A stretch of DNA of 64,000 nt from Apostichopus japonicus (GCF_037975245.1 NC_092568.1:28611501-28675500); one strand, 5' to 3'. Counted from the first letter of the stretch, positions 12,201 to 25,764 are shown. Notes: generated by a model not told the origin, from the sequence alone. Made by a program: numbers and translations.

Positions 12201-14045
12201 GTATTTTGTTGAAGAAAGAAAAGAACATCGTTAATGTAATCAGGTTTTCATTTATATTGTTAGTACTGATGTGTTACCACAATGAAGGAAACAGATTTTA
12301 CAAATGGAAAAAGAAAATATTCAGGGAATAAGTCTAGAAAATGGTTGTGTAAATAATCATTCAAAATGAAACTTACATGAATTGATTGTTTTGTTTGTAA
12401 AATTACTGTCAGGGTATTTCTTAACTTCTTTTTGAAAACTCCTTTACAACTGTTGATGTTATACACAAACTTTCCTATGCAGTACACTTTACTTATAGCT
12501 GCAACCAAGGACAGACGTTTTGGCATTTTTAAAGTTCCTTTTATGTTACATTCATATATTACATTCATAATGCACTTGATTATTTCAAAAGGTGATGGAT
12601 TTGGCATCTGATTAAAAATCATGGGAAAGAAAAGAATAACTGATCTCATGTTATTTTTTTAATATTTATTGTCATTTGATCAATTCTCACTTTAAATCAG
12701 TTTGATAAACTGGTTTTCATACTTTTTTTCCTTCTTCCTTTTGGATTGTGAAGCAATACAATTCATTTTGAAATAAATATCCTTTAAGCTAGGTTCATAT
12801 ATAAGGACCTAATAACAATTGCATTAGTTTAATACAAAATCAAAAAATGATTTTGCATAGTATCATCTTTCAATTGACAGTTGAAAACATAAAAAAAACA
12901 AATTAAAAAATGGAATTCTAGGATATCTAAATTTCCAAAGGCTGAGTCAAAATTTCGAGATAAATGTCGAAACTTCAAGATAATACTTTCGACATTTCAA
13001 GATAAAATATTTGACTTGTGTGTTACAATAGTGTTATATATATATATATATATATATATACATACATAAAAAGTTTTGAATGACATAAAAGAAACTATGT
13101 TCCATCCAGACCAATCAACGATATAAATTAAATAATTGGAGGTTTTCATTATCGATGGACAGTATTATGAAAATAACCATCATCTTAATTCTAGAAAGAG
13201 ACCTTAATGTTGAAACCCACCCCCCCCCCCCTCCCCAAACAGCAAAGAAAATTGTTGCTGCGTTTGGGAAATTTCCAACTCGTGTCTGTGACCGTCATCA
13301 TTTTGTAAAGCTGTTATGTCATAGTGCCACTAGGACCCGAATGCCTTTACTTTTCTTTGTTCAAACGGCATATTTTCAAGTTAGAAACAAAATACATTTT
13401 ACCATTTATCTCTAAGAAGTTCTTAATCTTCGTCACAGTTGTGTTTATCAAAGAACCAGTGATCCTGGTTTGGTTTTTATTGACAATAGGTAGAATCTTA
13501 AAACATTAACTTAATTCCGGAACTGAACCTTCATGGAAGACATGCCACTCTCATAAAAAAAATGTAACGGTCAATCATGTGATACCATCATAGATAAATA
13601 CCAATTAGTATATTATTCTGAAGTTGGTGTTGTACACTTTTGATACACCACAGAAACACATCGAATTTCTGTGTACTACACACACGGTCGACAACACTCA
13701 GTTTCTCTTACTAGGTCTGGTTGGTTTGTCAACCAATGATTTTATGGCTTACGCTCTATTCAAACACGGAACTACTCCACATGATCCGAGTATTTACTAG
13801 AACTTTCTGTCCGACGCATGGCATATATGCATGCTCGACTGGTAACTAAACGCACAACCACATGAACAGACGACATTTTAGCTGTGAGACTGTGTGATAG
13901 TATAGTTGGTACAACCGTGCATATTTTCGAAAGGCAAAATATATCAAAACTTTAATTCACAATTCTTCTCATTCTAAAGTCTTAGAAGTACATTGAAGCT
14001 GAAAGTTTATATTGCCATTTCATTTATCCAATCAACGAAACAAAT
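9205..14045. other. RDH14 3' region and intergenic DNA up to STIP1
   Basis: No gene supported on either strand. Contains a G homopolymer at about 10086-10099, a TA dinucleotide run at about 13034-13063 and a C run at about 13219-13231. TPR1-type coding exons that would extend the downstream Hop gene were looked for and not found. Confidence 0.45.
13034..13063. repeat. TA microsatellite
   Basis: About 15 uninterrupted TA units in intergenic DNA. Confidence 0.9.
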
Positions 14046-17000
14046 ATGACAGACAAAGAGAAGGTGAGTATGCAACTGAGCCTGCAGCTTGTGTAACGTA
14101 ACTTAGGCTTAACGTAGGCCTAGGTCCTATTCCTAATTGACTCTGATTTCTGAAAGCCATGTTAGTTTAGTTTAGTTTAGTAGAAAAAAGGATCAGGAGG
14201 GACACTTAAGTCCCCATCAAGGACCCTATAAAGAGAGGGAAAAAAACTGAAGACACAAACACTCAGACCCGAATACAATGCTTAAAGTGCTTGTCCAAAG
14301 CAATCAATGTTAGCAAAACTTTGAATTCGAAAAACAAACTGCCCAGACCAGAAGCTTTAACATCGAATTGATGTGTTACCAGGGTTTTTCTCATGATTTT
14401 ACATCATGAGTTGCAATTGTCAAAGAAACATTCGCATCTGCACAAGTTACAGGGAAATTTAAAGGATCGCTGTGGAGTGTGGGTATCACTGTGCACATGT
14501 TGACTTGTGTGTAATGTTCTGAATGCAGTGTAATGTCCAGTGGAAAGGTGGGGCTTATTCGCAGGGCAGCCCTGCGAATAGCCAAACACATACACCTTAT
14601 TCACAGGGTAGCCCTGCGAATAGCCGGACACAAGTATCTTATTCACAGGGCAGCCCTGCGAATAGCCAGACACATACACCTTATTCGCAGGGCAGCCCTG
14701 TGAATAGCCAGACACAAGCATCTTATTTGCAGGGCTGCCCTGCGAATAGCCAGACACATACACCTTATTCACAGGGCAGCCTTAGACTGGGTTAACGGGC
14801 TCAGTAATTTTTGGGGCTATTCAAGTTTGCTTTTGGGCACCAGCTATCGTTTTGAGAGTCTTAATTGGGAGCCTCTATATTTTGAGGAATTTATTGGCCT
14901 TTGGGATTCCTATCTTAATGCTGTTAGGATTGGTTTTGGGAGCCTAGGGCCTTAAGATTGAACCAGTCTAGCATTAGTACCGCCAACATAAAAATGTCAT
15001 CCCTCGATCATTTTCACCTTTGTTTTTGCAGAGTGACTGCTCATTTGCATAAGGTGTGGGAGGGGGGGGGGTGTCACACCTTTGACCATATTGGCTTTCA
15101 GGCAATATCGGCTTTTGGGGAATCCCAAGATAAGCTCCCTTATAATAAGCTTTTAAACTTGAACTGCTGGGGCTCCAAAAATTAGCTTATGAAGTGGCTA
15201 AGACTATTTGGGCCCAAAAGGTTGGCTTTTTCAAGGCCCTTAAACTGACTGGTATCAATAGCAAAACCTAATAATAAACCTATTTTCAAAATCGTCACAG
15301 CCCTGCGAATAAGGTGTCTATGTACTTTATTCGCCGGGCTGCCCTGCAAATAATCACTTCGCAGTGGAAATGTGAAGACTTTAAAGACTTACTTAAAAAT
15401 GCTTATTACACTACAGAGTCAACCTTGAATGATCATCCCCCCCCCTCCATAAAAAAGAAAAAATATACTACCCATGTTAATTCAGTAGAAGTTTGGTGTT
15501 GACTTGAATGTGATTTCGTAAAGCACTCTAGGGCCTACAGCAGTCACAAAGTATGTGTGTGCTAGATATACACACCAACTCTTAACCGGAAATTATTGTT
15601 ACTCTTGGTCGTAAAAATAGCAACTTTGTATCATTTATGCAAGCCTCTGTGATTGCTTTTGCATAAAATCATTTCATTTCTGTCAATATGGTATAACATC
15701 CAAGTATTTTACATACATCGTTGTTTATGTTATATGCTGTGGTTGATTTAAACATAAGTATCCAAAGCATTTGATTGAACATGTTAATGTTCTGACAAAA
15801 TCATTTTAAGGATTTCCTAGATCTTATTTTATGATGTTATGTCCTTATATAAGCTCTCTTTTCAAAATTCTGTTTGCAGGCGCTAGAATTAAAAGCCAAA
15901 GGTAACGAAGCTTATAAGAAGAAAGAGTTGGACGAGGCTATTAGTCTGTACACGCAGGCCATTGAGCTAGACGGGACCAATGTTGTGTTCTTCACTAACA
16001 GAGCAGGTATTAAACAGTATGAAAAATATTAGCATGAAAAAATTTGACAATGGTTTTTCAGGGTGAATTGTGTTACTCCATTTGTTTCTATCTTGCTCTG
16101 TACAATTTAAGTATTACATGTTTAATACTACATGTTGGTAAAATTGTTCTGTTATTTGGACCAAGCTGCATGTGTACTACTGACACATGTTTACATACTA
16201 TGTCATCGTTGTTGTCAAGAGAGATTTATTTAACCTACCTTCTCATACTGTTTCATACTTCCACACCATTTAGTCCAGAACCCCCCCCCCCCCTCCCCCA
16301 AGTAAAAAATTACTACAAAGTTTATTATGTTATATAATTCTTTTATAATCATGTTTTCTCTTCTTTTTTTTGCAAATCCTGAAGGTTATCTCTTATTTCA
16401 TCATTCCCTTATTCAGTTTGGCAGACTAAAGTATTAGATTTAAGCTTTCAAGTATATACCCAATTTTCCTTTAAAGGAAGATATGGAAGTATAAGTTTGC
16501 TGCAATTTAAATGCAAAGACAAATTTTTAATATTTTTCATAATATAGCCTTATACATCCTAAACATATTTTAACTTGCAAACATTGAACTTGCATTTTAC
16601 ATGCTAAGATTCTTTACTATTAACTACAACAACAGACTATTGAAGTATTGTAGTGATCAAGACTAGTTTTTCTCTCAATTGTGTTTGTGTTTTATTTCTT
16701 CCTCTCTAAAATAGTAACAAAATTTTGTGTTTTTGCCCCATTTTTTTGTTCTTATCTCAGCTGCCTATTATGAGAAAGGGGATCAAGAGAAGTGCAGAGA
16801 AGATTGTCTGAAAGCAATAGAAGTAGGCATAGAGAACAGATGCGACTACAGTTTATTAGCAAAGTGAGTGGAGCTACTGTAGGAAATAGAAATGTTTTAC
16901 GTTAGATCGCTAGATATGTGATTGGCAGATTAACATGCTACTGTACCTCCCATCTTCTGAAAGTGAATTGATCAATGTTGTGAAAACTTTATGCTGTCAA

Positions 17001-17848
17001 TTTTGTTATATTTGCACATTTTCCCTTTGACGAGAGAAAACTTCCAGCAAATTTTAGACCGAATGTCTTTTCTGTCTCTTTATATATTTCTATGCTTTTT
17101 TATCTCTTAAGCAGATGGTTTATGTAAATGTTGTTACTCCAAAAATATGAAATGTTGTTTTGTGTCACCTTATACTGGTAGTGTTTATCAGTAACAATGT
17201 ATACAACATTTATGAATCAGTTCTTGATCTCTTGATTTAAGTAGAAAATGTGAAGTGAATTCCTGTGACAAGTTGATACTTTCTTGTATCTTTTTATAGA
17301 CTTTAACAAAAAACTTGAGATTTGATGTCTTTTCCTGATTGATGTTGTGCAGTAAACAGTCTATTTAGTCAATGAATGAGTTATGTTCTAATGTTGATTT
17401 GTTGAAAGAACATTATTGAATGTAATATACCTTAAAATTGTTATTTTTTTTCTCTCTCCTCTAGGGCCTACCAGAGAATTGCCACATCCTATGAAAAAGA
17501 GGAAAATTATGCAAAAGCCATTGAATTTTATAATAAATCTCTGGTAGAACAAAGAGTGCCCGATGTGCAGAAAAGAAAAATTGCGGTAACCACCACGTTT
17601 TGATTGTCAGATATGTAACAGTATATTAATGAGTTTTAGACACTGCACAGTCATTGTCAGAGTGCATATGGTGCTTCCATGAACAACATAATCACCAGCA
17701 CTTTCTGAAAGAAAATTGCCTCCACAAGTAGATAGTATCTGTTGTAACATTCGATATGTTGCCTGCTGCATGTCGAGGTTTTTGTCCAGAAATGCTGCAT
17801 AGCTTGAAGCCTGCAGATATTCAACATCACCATCATCACCATCACCAC

Positions 17849-17947
<99 letters not shown>

Positions 17948-17998
17948 AATATTCATAATATAATCATCATAATATCATCATATCATCATCATTATCAT

Positions 17999-18054
<56 letters not shown>

Positions 18055-18108
18055 AATATCATCATCATCATCATAATAGCATCATCATCACCATCATCAT
18101 CATAATAG

Positions 18109-18198
<90 letters not shown>

Positions 18199-21100
18199 AA
18201 TATTCATAATCAGAGATGTAAGTCTTCCGTATTTTTACGGAAATCCGTTTTTTTTTTATTCCAATAAAGTTCCACAAAATTGTACAAATATCAAGACACA
18301 ACGCGGCCAAATTGCCTGGCCCGTTGCAGCAAGCTAACTTCAATTTTCACTCATCGATCAACCAAAATACCATTTCCTGTTACACATCGCATTGCACTGT
18401 ACAACATTGTGTGTGCCATGTGAACATCGTTGCGTACATGCGAACTTCAAATCGCCATAGCTCATTTCTGTCGTTGAAAAACCTTGCCTAATTCACGTTG
18501 ATTCGTAACTGCTGGTGCTCGACATAAGTTTCGGAAATAACGCTTGTGATATTTGTGAGCGGCTAAATCTACGGGATACGCATATGATAGTCGATATTAG
18601 TGATCGCTTTCAAATGTGAGACTGTTTTTTATTCCGGATTTCGCTGTGACGTATTCGTTACTTGGAGCTAGCCTAACATAACGATAGTGTGTAAGTAGTC
18701 AGAACTAGGGGTATGATGTGTTAGCGCTAATACTTTTGAGCTAGCCTAACATAACGATAGTGCGTAAGTATTCAGAGCTAGGAGTAGGATGTGTTAGGAC
18801 GACATTCCCCCGGTTTCTCCGAATAGTTTTCCGGGGTTTTTTTTTGGCTGCACTTACATCCCTGCATAATATAATAATCATAATATCATCATCATCATCA
18901 TATCATCATCATTATCATCATCATAATATCATGATCATCATCATCATAATATCATCATCATCGTAGTATCATCATCATCATCATCATGATCATCATCATC
19001 ATCATAATATTCATAATATAATCATCATAGTATCATCATCATCATATCAGCATCATTATCATCATCATAATATCATGATCATCATCATAATATCATCATC
19101 ATTCATGATCATCATCATCATCATCGTCATCATCATCATCATCATTATCATCATCATCATAATATTCATAATATAATCATCATAATATCATCATCATCAT
19201 ATCATCATTATCATCATCATAATATCATGATCATCATCATCATCATCATCATCATAATATCATGATCATCATGATCATCATCATCATCATCATGATCATC
19301 ATCATCATCATCATCATCATATCATCATCATGATAATAAATGTAGCCTTCAAGGAGCATCAATACATTAATAATAGTTTCAAACTGAATATCTGGAAAAG
19401 CGAATAAAGTTTGTTTCTATTCTGTTGTACTTTAACATGTATCAATTCTGCTTAAAGTCATCCTTTAAGGCCTTCTTGGTATTTTGACTCCTTTGATTAT
19501 ATCAGCATTGTCACCTGTCTTGATTACCGGAATTTTTTTGTGATAGCCATGTAAAATGCAGAACAATTTGACAATTTTTTGTGAATGATGTGAATTGGGA
19601 TAAAAAAAGTATATTTTTTTTTATAAGAATTGTCCATGTAGGCTATCCTGAGTTTGGTCTCAATGTTGTAGTCTACCACTCTACTCTATACTGTTTGTTG
19701 AATCACATATCAGGTTTGCAATTGTTCCTTTATCTATTTCATCCCTAAGGAAGGAATATTCTCATTAGCTTGCTACTAAGCTTGCACGGTTTCGTGAAAA
19801 CTTAAAACCGGTTTTTCTCTAGCAAAAAACAGAATCTGGCTCAAAAACCGGTTTTTTTCCCCCTCCCGAATTGCATTGCAAACATCCAAATCTCGATCGC
19901 TAAGATGCGTATTTTTGAAGCTTTACCAACAGCGAGTTCAAGTCTGTTCGTTCGCAGTATATTGTTTAAAAATAAGAAGAATAAATTCAAGAAATGTTAC
20001 TGCCTTCATGACTCTCATTTTATAACCCACGTTAACTAAACTGAAGTAAATATGTTGAAAAGAAATGTGTTAGTGAAATTTTTTCTTAAAGTTTTAACAT
20101 CACGTACACGTATCGTTTGTCTTGTGTTTACTGTACTTCACGAATTCAAATTCGTGTTCCAGAAAAAAATGTCACGGTCATGTTAAATTACATGTTTAAT
20201 TTTCGGAGATGAGGGCCGAGCGTAAACCCCATTATGACCAATTTGAGATCGTAAAAAAAATGCCTTACAATATGATTGGTCCAATGAAGGTACAGTACCA
20301 AATTGCACGAAGCTCTAGCCATGTTCCCGGGTGGTATCTTGGCGGTAAAATAAATTTCTCTTCAAGGAGTGAAGAGAATTTACTGTCTACACTTTCAAGT
20401 ACAAGTTGAAAAATATCGCTGGCAAAAGCGGGGATTAGGTCGGCAAAGAATATAAATTGTTAACGTTTAAGTTGGAAACGTGTGTTCTTCAACGTAAACG
20501 AAAAACCAACTGAGAGACGCCTTGTCTGATAACTGATAAGAAGAAATGTTTAAAGGAAACTTACAAAGAAAATAAAATCTATTAGCGTACAAAGGAGAAT
20601 TGTCCCAACAGCAACATCTGTAATTTCCAGCCATGTATGCAACATTTTTACTCCTTTAATATTCCTTGACTCAAGTCTGACGCCAGGTGTCTCTTGTGAA
20701 TAATGGACTGTGATTGTTCTAATGTTACTTGTTGCATCTTAGTTGTTAAACTAAGAGCCCCCCCCCCCCCGTGATTGTTCTAAAGTTACTTGTTGCATCT
20801 TAGTTATTTAACTCAGAGCCACCCCCCCCCGTGATTGTTCTAATGTTACTTGTTGCATCTTAGTTGTTAAACTCACAGAGCCCCCCCACCCCCCCTGCGA
20901 CTGTACATGTCGTATGGTATTGTGGATTGCGCAATGTACCTTTAAAGTTTTAACGTTCATTTTTTGAACACGAACTGTGATCAATGTGTTTGAAAAGATT
21001 TTCTCCGTATCCTCTACTATTAAATTGAAGTTAAATAATAAGAACAACACAAAGAGGACAAACACGTTGGATATAACAATTTGTTTTGAACTGCATCTCG

Positions 21101-24100
21101 TCATTTGAGTGTGTACTTCTCACAACTACTAACGTTGGCCACCAAGGTCAGTTCAATACTACAAGGTACCTAACTGATGCACGCATATAAGGGCTGCATA
21201 GCCTAATGTTAGGCCTAGCTATCCACCCTCAAGCACTGGTTATGGCGTATGCGGATCGTAGCTGACAATGTCGTCTATCAGAAAAGCTTTGTCTTGTTGC
21301 AATTTACTTTCATATTGCAAAAAGAACAGTAAATAGGAGAATCCAAAGTCAACAAACTGTTTTTTTCTCCAGTATTTGCAATTCACATTTCGGTTTTTCC
21401 GGTTTTTCGGTTTTCTTAAAATAAAAAATAGTACCGAAATTCGGTCGGAAAAAAACGGTTTCGGTACTAAAACCGGTTTACCGTGCAAGCCTACTTGCTA
21501 CTGCCATTTATCCACTCTGTAAGTTCAATGGTATGTCTTTTTTGACTCCTTACATACAGGCAGAAAAGAAGTTGAAAGAGAAAGAAAGATTAGCATACAT
21601 AGACCCAGAAAAGGCCAAAGACGCTAAGGAGAAAGGCAACAAATTTTTCCAGAAAGGTGAAGTTCTGACACTCTCATTTCGCTACCATGTTATTTAAATT
21701 AGATCGCTAGTTTTTTCATTGCTAGGGTTCTGATGAGATTTCATCTTCGTAAATGTTAGTCTTTGGTTCATTATCCATGTAATAATGACTCTGAAGTAGA
21801 CTGAGGCTTGACAGTAGATTTGGGACAGCCTTATGTAATTCCAAAAGTTTAATCGCTGAACCTGACTCAAGCAAACAAATAAGCAACGTATGCTACGACT
21901 GACTTTGACTATCTCAGTCTCAGACAGATTGGTTATTTTCATAGCTTTGTGTCTCATTCCTGCAGGAGATTATCCAGCCGCTCTCAAATCATACAACGAG
22001 GCAGTTCAGAGGAACCCTGATGATGCGAAAATATTTAGCAACCGTGCGGCTTGTTACACCAAACTGGCCGAATTTAGACTTGCTTTAGCAGACTGCGACG
22101 AATGTATCCGACTCGATCCAAAATTTGGTGAGTACTGTCGTTACATCCACAACTTCTGTCTATTTCTCTTTTCCTTTTTTTCTTCCTTTTTTGCTGTATG
22201 TGGTCTTTGGATCGGGAGTGCTACTCTACTGTCTCAGGGTAGAATGGTACATGATTTGTGGGCAAGCTGCCATAAACGCCTAAAGTTGTTCTCGTCTTAT
22301 GGCCTCAGACTTCTAACGGCCTTCTAAAGGTATAAAAAGAGATATTTTGTTGAAAAACATGTCCTGAAGATGCCTTACTTTAATCAATTATTGTCTGTAA
22401 TACTCCAGGGTTTGGAAAATTGCAGATAAGAGAACTAATGAAAGCTAATGACATTGTAATTTGTTATGGTAACGTCGTTGATGCCTCAAACAGCCTCTTT
22501 TTCTTTCTTTTTTCAGAAAATGTTTTCTCGACCTTGTGTGAAAAAGAAATGCAATTAATATAATAAAACTGATGTGGAGTTTATTTTTATTCTTTTTTCA
22601 TTATTTATTTAATATCAAGTCCATCCTGTTGTATGTATGTTGGCTGTGTACTTAACATTCCTTTGTCATGAAATAAGTTCATCCTTCAACAGCCTGGTAA
22701 GAGAAGATAATTGAAGAGGTGTTAACGAAAGTGATGTTTATCAGCGAGCCATGTATTCAATTGTAAAGAGACTGGAGTTGTAATTATTCTATTTATCTCC
22801 AAATTCTATTTGAATACCAGTCGGAAGTTGCTACACGTTGTGTGTCCCTGATGAGACTTAAAACTGATAGAATTTTACCTATCCTATCTCAAGCACATGT
22901 ATGCACATTGTCTGAATATCCATGATTTTTGGATGTTGCATTGATTGGTTTTATTGATCCAGTCAGGGCAGTGTGTGTGTGGTTGGTGTTAGATAATTAA
23001 AACTTTAATCAAACTTTATAGGACAATAAAGCATGTAAATTGAATTCTTACTTTGTCCTCCTTGCAGTGCCTTAATTATTTCTTGTTTCTTTCTCACATT
23101 GCAGCAAAAGGCTATCTGAGGAAAGCAACCGCCTTGTTTGCCCTCAAGGAACACTCAAAGGCATCTGCTGCTTATGAAAAGGTCCTAGAATTGGATCCCA
23201 ACAGCACAGTAAGCTTATTTCATCTCAGTACTTAACAAAGATATCTAATTTATCTGTTCTAAAGAGCTCACCACTTATTTCAAGCTACTTTTTCTTCTAA
23301 ATTTGTGTCAGCTGCTTTTGATCAAGTAAGTGTAAGTGTGTTACTTGAAGGTGATCTGTCGTTGCCATTTTATATCTCTGCATCACTGGCAGGGATGACC
23401 ATGGACGTTTTAACAGTCATCAACTTGTAAATGCGTGGCAACCTACCTGGCTGCTTTTCTACTGTATTAAGAACAAATCTAGAGATGGTGTATCATTAAA
23501 TGGCCAACAAATATGATAGGCACAAGCTGAAATAATGATTTGCTTTGATTTTCCAGGAGGCAAAAGAAGGTAAGAGGAGGTGTTTCACCGCTCAGAACAC
23601 AATTCCAACAGATCCAGAGAAAGTGAGAGAACGGGCCATGGCTGATCCTGAAATCCAGTCTATCATGAGGGATCCAGCTATGAGGATGATCCTTGAGCAG
23701 ATGCAAGACAACCCAGAAGCCCTCATAGAGTAAGTTTATGACTCATTTGTTCCTGTACTCAAACCCTCTTCCCTTTCCCCACCCCATCTCGCCCCACCCC
23801 AGCCTCCTCCCCTCAATCCTCATCCCCTCCATAATCATCCCCTGCACCCCCTTCCCCTCCATCCTCCCCCATCACCTGCCCATGCATTCCCCTCCATTCT
23901 CTCTATCAATCTCCCTCCATTCTTTTCATCCTCCCTCCATCCTCCCTGCCATCATCCTCACAAAAGAATACCCGCCTGTTCACCATTTGTAAACTAAAGC
24001 AACAATACAATTCCAAGTTTTCTCCTGATGTAGGTCAGAGAATCATATTAAATTTTAATTCCATGAGCAAAAATGCTGCTATTTTTTTAGAGGCACAGTA

Positions 24101-25101
24101 AAGGTTTGTCCACAACAGGCACAGTTTTACAATATCTCACCATTGGTCAGTGTTGAAAGTCGCATTAATGCATTCCATTACAAACTTAACAACGTTTTGT
24201 TTCTACTAAATAATTACACATTCATGACAACATAGATGCCAAAATGTAGGCCAATTTCGCAGAGATCCAGGGAATGAAAAATCCAACATTAACGTTCTTG
24301 TTCAAAACACTGCTCAAATGCATGAAAAGATGGCTTGCTTGACCTTACTGTTCATGACTTTTCATTAGGCATATGCTGGGTCGAAAAGTTAACGCAATCA
24401 GTATTCCAAGCACCGTTTCATAAGATCTGTCACAGACTTCACTCAAGTGCACTTCAGGCTTTTCCTCTCTCTCAAAAAATTTGTTTGAAGCAGAGCGTGT
24501 AATTTGTGAAGATCTCTTTTGGCAAGTACCCTCGATTCGTTAAATGCTTCTATGGCAGTTGAATCCATGACATCGAGAAATCGTTCACCATGTGCATCGA
24601 CTCTCAATGTTATGTATTTGAGGTCAAGATTTTACAGGACCAATGAACTGTTGATCCAAGTGTACGACAACTTTGATAACAGATATCGGTAGGCCTCGCC
24701 CTGCTTTGTAAGATTTGTGGTACACATTGTGACTGCCTTTAACAAGTAGGTCTTGTTGCTGACTAGTCACAAGCTATTTGAAGTAGAGGAAATACCTCAT
24801 AAAGTTGCTGTTGAGCATGACGATAATAACCAGAGTAGACTGCAAAATTGAAGGAAAGAGTTATATTCGTAATGACGAAGCAAAGTATGTTTCCTTGCAT
24901 AATTTTGACAGTTTTAGTGTCTCTTTGAGATTTCATTTTTCTTTGTGCAATGTATTTAAAGTTTATGCAGGATTGTAATTATGAGAAAATGAAACCTTCA
25001 TTTCTTCTCTTTTTTTCTCAATTTTCAGACACATGAAAAATCCAGTTATAGCCGAGAAAATCAATAAGCTAATATCTTCTGGTCTAATTGCTCTTCGTTG
25101 A
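14046..25101 (+). CDS. STIP1: Short STIP1/Hop-type Hsp70-Hsp90 co-chaperone (TPR2A-TPR2B-DP2)
   Basis: Nine coding exons: 14046-14063, 15880-16006, 16761-16863, 17465-17585, 21560-21656, 21966-22127, 23105-23208, 23557-23729 and 25029-25101. All have GT-AG borders and compatible phases, giving 325 residues. After MTDKEK the protein goes straight into TPR2A (about 7-123). Carboxylate-clamp residues K11, N15, N46, K83 and R87 are all present, so binding of the Hsp90 C-terminal EEVD is predicted. TPR2B covers about 142-255, with the [11 protein letters not shown] and [10 protein letters not shown] stretches. DP2 covers about 270-325 ([19 protein letters not shown]) and ends GLIALR. Vertebrate and fly Hop proteins have an additional N-terminal TPR1-DP1 that binds Hsp70; C. 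elegans STI-1 is similarly short. The gene is therefore either a natural short form or an internal-promoter isoform. Introns 1 and 4 are rich in repeats. Confidence 0.92.
14551..15361. mobile_element. Foldback-like element with inverted tandem-repeat ends
   Basis: A tandem array at the left end (14555-14783) and one and a half inverted copies of the same unit at the right end (about 15296-15353) enclose about 510 bp of unrelated sequence. CAGTGGAAA-x-GTG occurs just outside both ends (14538-14550 and 15362-15374), a likely target duplication with one mismatch. No coding sequence. It lies in STIP1 intron 1. Confidence 0.55.
14555..14783. repeat. 42-bp palindromic minisatellite, about 5.5 copies
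   Basis: Each 42-bp unit contains the dyad TTCGCAGGGCAGCCCTGCGA followed by a spacer ending in ACACATACACC or ACAAGTATC. The two spacer types alternate, giving an 84-bp higher-order period. Frames reading [14 protein letters not shown] in all units are a by-product of the period being a multiple of three. Confidence 0.9.
17826..19334. repeat. Large CAT/ATG trinucleotide repeat tract in STIP1 intron 4
   Basis: Near-pure CAT repeats at about 17826-18206 and a more degenerate CAT/CATAAT tract at about 18865-19334, separated by an hAT-like insertion. The poly-His, poly-Met and poly-Asp frames across it are not genes. Confidence 0.95.
18211..18864. mobile_element. hAT-like non-autonomous element inside the CAT repeat
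   Basis: Left end CAGAGATGTAAGT and right end, inverted, CAGGGATGTAAGT; both fit the hAT terminal consensus CAGNGNTG. CATAAT occurs directly outside both ends, but the target is low-complexity, so the duplication length is uncertain. Inside is an imperfect direct repeat of about 90 bp (about 18665-18800, starting GAGCTAGCCTAACATAACGA). No transposase frame. Confidence 0.65.
19777..21493. mobile_element. hAT-like non-autonomous element, 1717 bp
   Basis: Terminal inverted repeat TA(A/G)GCTTGCACGGT with further related ACCGGTTT blocks inside both ends. The perfect 8-bp duplication CTTGCTAC flanks it (19769-19776 and 21494-21501). An 8-bp duplication is the hAT signature. The interior shows no transposase frame. 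It lies in STIP1 intron 4, just upstream of exon 5. Confidence 0.8.
20710..20890. repeat. Three tandem copies of a 60-61 bp unit inside the hAT-like element
   Basis: GTGATTGTTCTAATGTTACT starts at 20710, 20771 and 20831. Each copy ends in a run of C residues before the next begins. Confidence 0.85.
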
Positions 25102-25566
25102 TGAAGGCCAGAGTAACCAGTCATATAAGTTTGTTTTTCCATTTATTTACTTTCTCTAAGCCTCTTATTGTTTTAATAAGTCAAGTTTGTCGAGTGAATT
25201 GTTCAGTTTTGTAAAAAGTATTGTTACTGTGTGTGTTGTAAATGACTAATATCATTCTGTATGAGTTCACATTTTGGTTGGATCAGCTCTTGAGTGTATG
25301 ATATTTAATGTTTATGACCACAGTCAACATCTATCTGTATTTTGCATAAGAGTACTGTCCAGTCGCAGCGAAAAAAATGAAAAAAGTGAAAAAAATGCTA
25401 TTCAGAAAGGACGGATCATGGTTGTTGTATAGCAGTTTCTTTGCACAGAGCCATAATATTTTCAGTACTCTATGAGAAAGAAACAACATAAATCTCAAAA
25501 CTGTTTTACAAAATGCAGATTGCTCTGAAAAGCTGTATGTAGATGGACGTTGCTCTGAAAGCTATA

Positions 25567-25595
25567 TAAATATATATATATATATCTATATATAT

Positions 25596-25634
<39 letters not shown>
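25567..25634. repeat. TA microsatellite in the STIP1 3' region
   Basis: TA repeats with a few interruptions, about 550 bp beyond the STIP1 stop codon. Confidence 0.9.
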
Positions 25635-25764
25635 CATGCCAAGGTCATATGGACAAGAAATGATAGTAATTTTCACAAGTAATACTCCATTAAATAGTTC
25701 ATTGTACTGTGTCTGCATCAAATTTTAACTGTTTTCGTGATGTGAGATTCAAACTTGCACCAAA

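Noticed and set aside
14391-14795. Repeat proteins reading [14 protein letters not shown] and its complements
   Set aside because: The 42-bp minisatellite is open in several frames on both strands because its period is a multiple of three and it is palindromic; no start context or conserved ends.
17657-18966. Long poly-His, poly-Met and poly-Asp open frames
   Set aside because: They are six-frame translations of the CAT trinucleotide tract inside a STIP1 intron.
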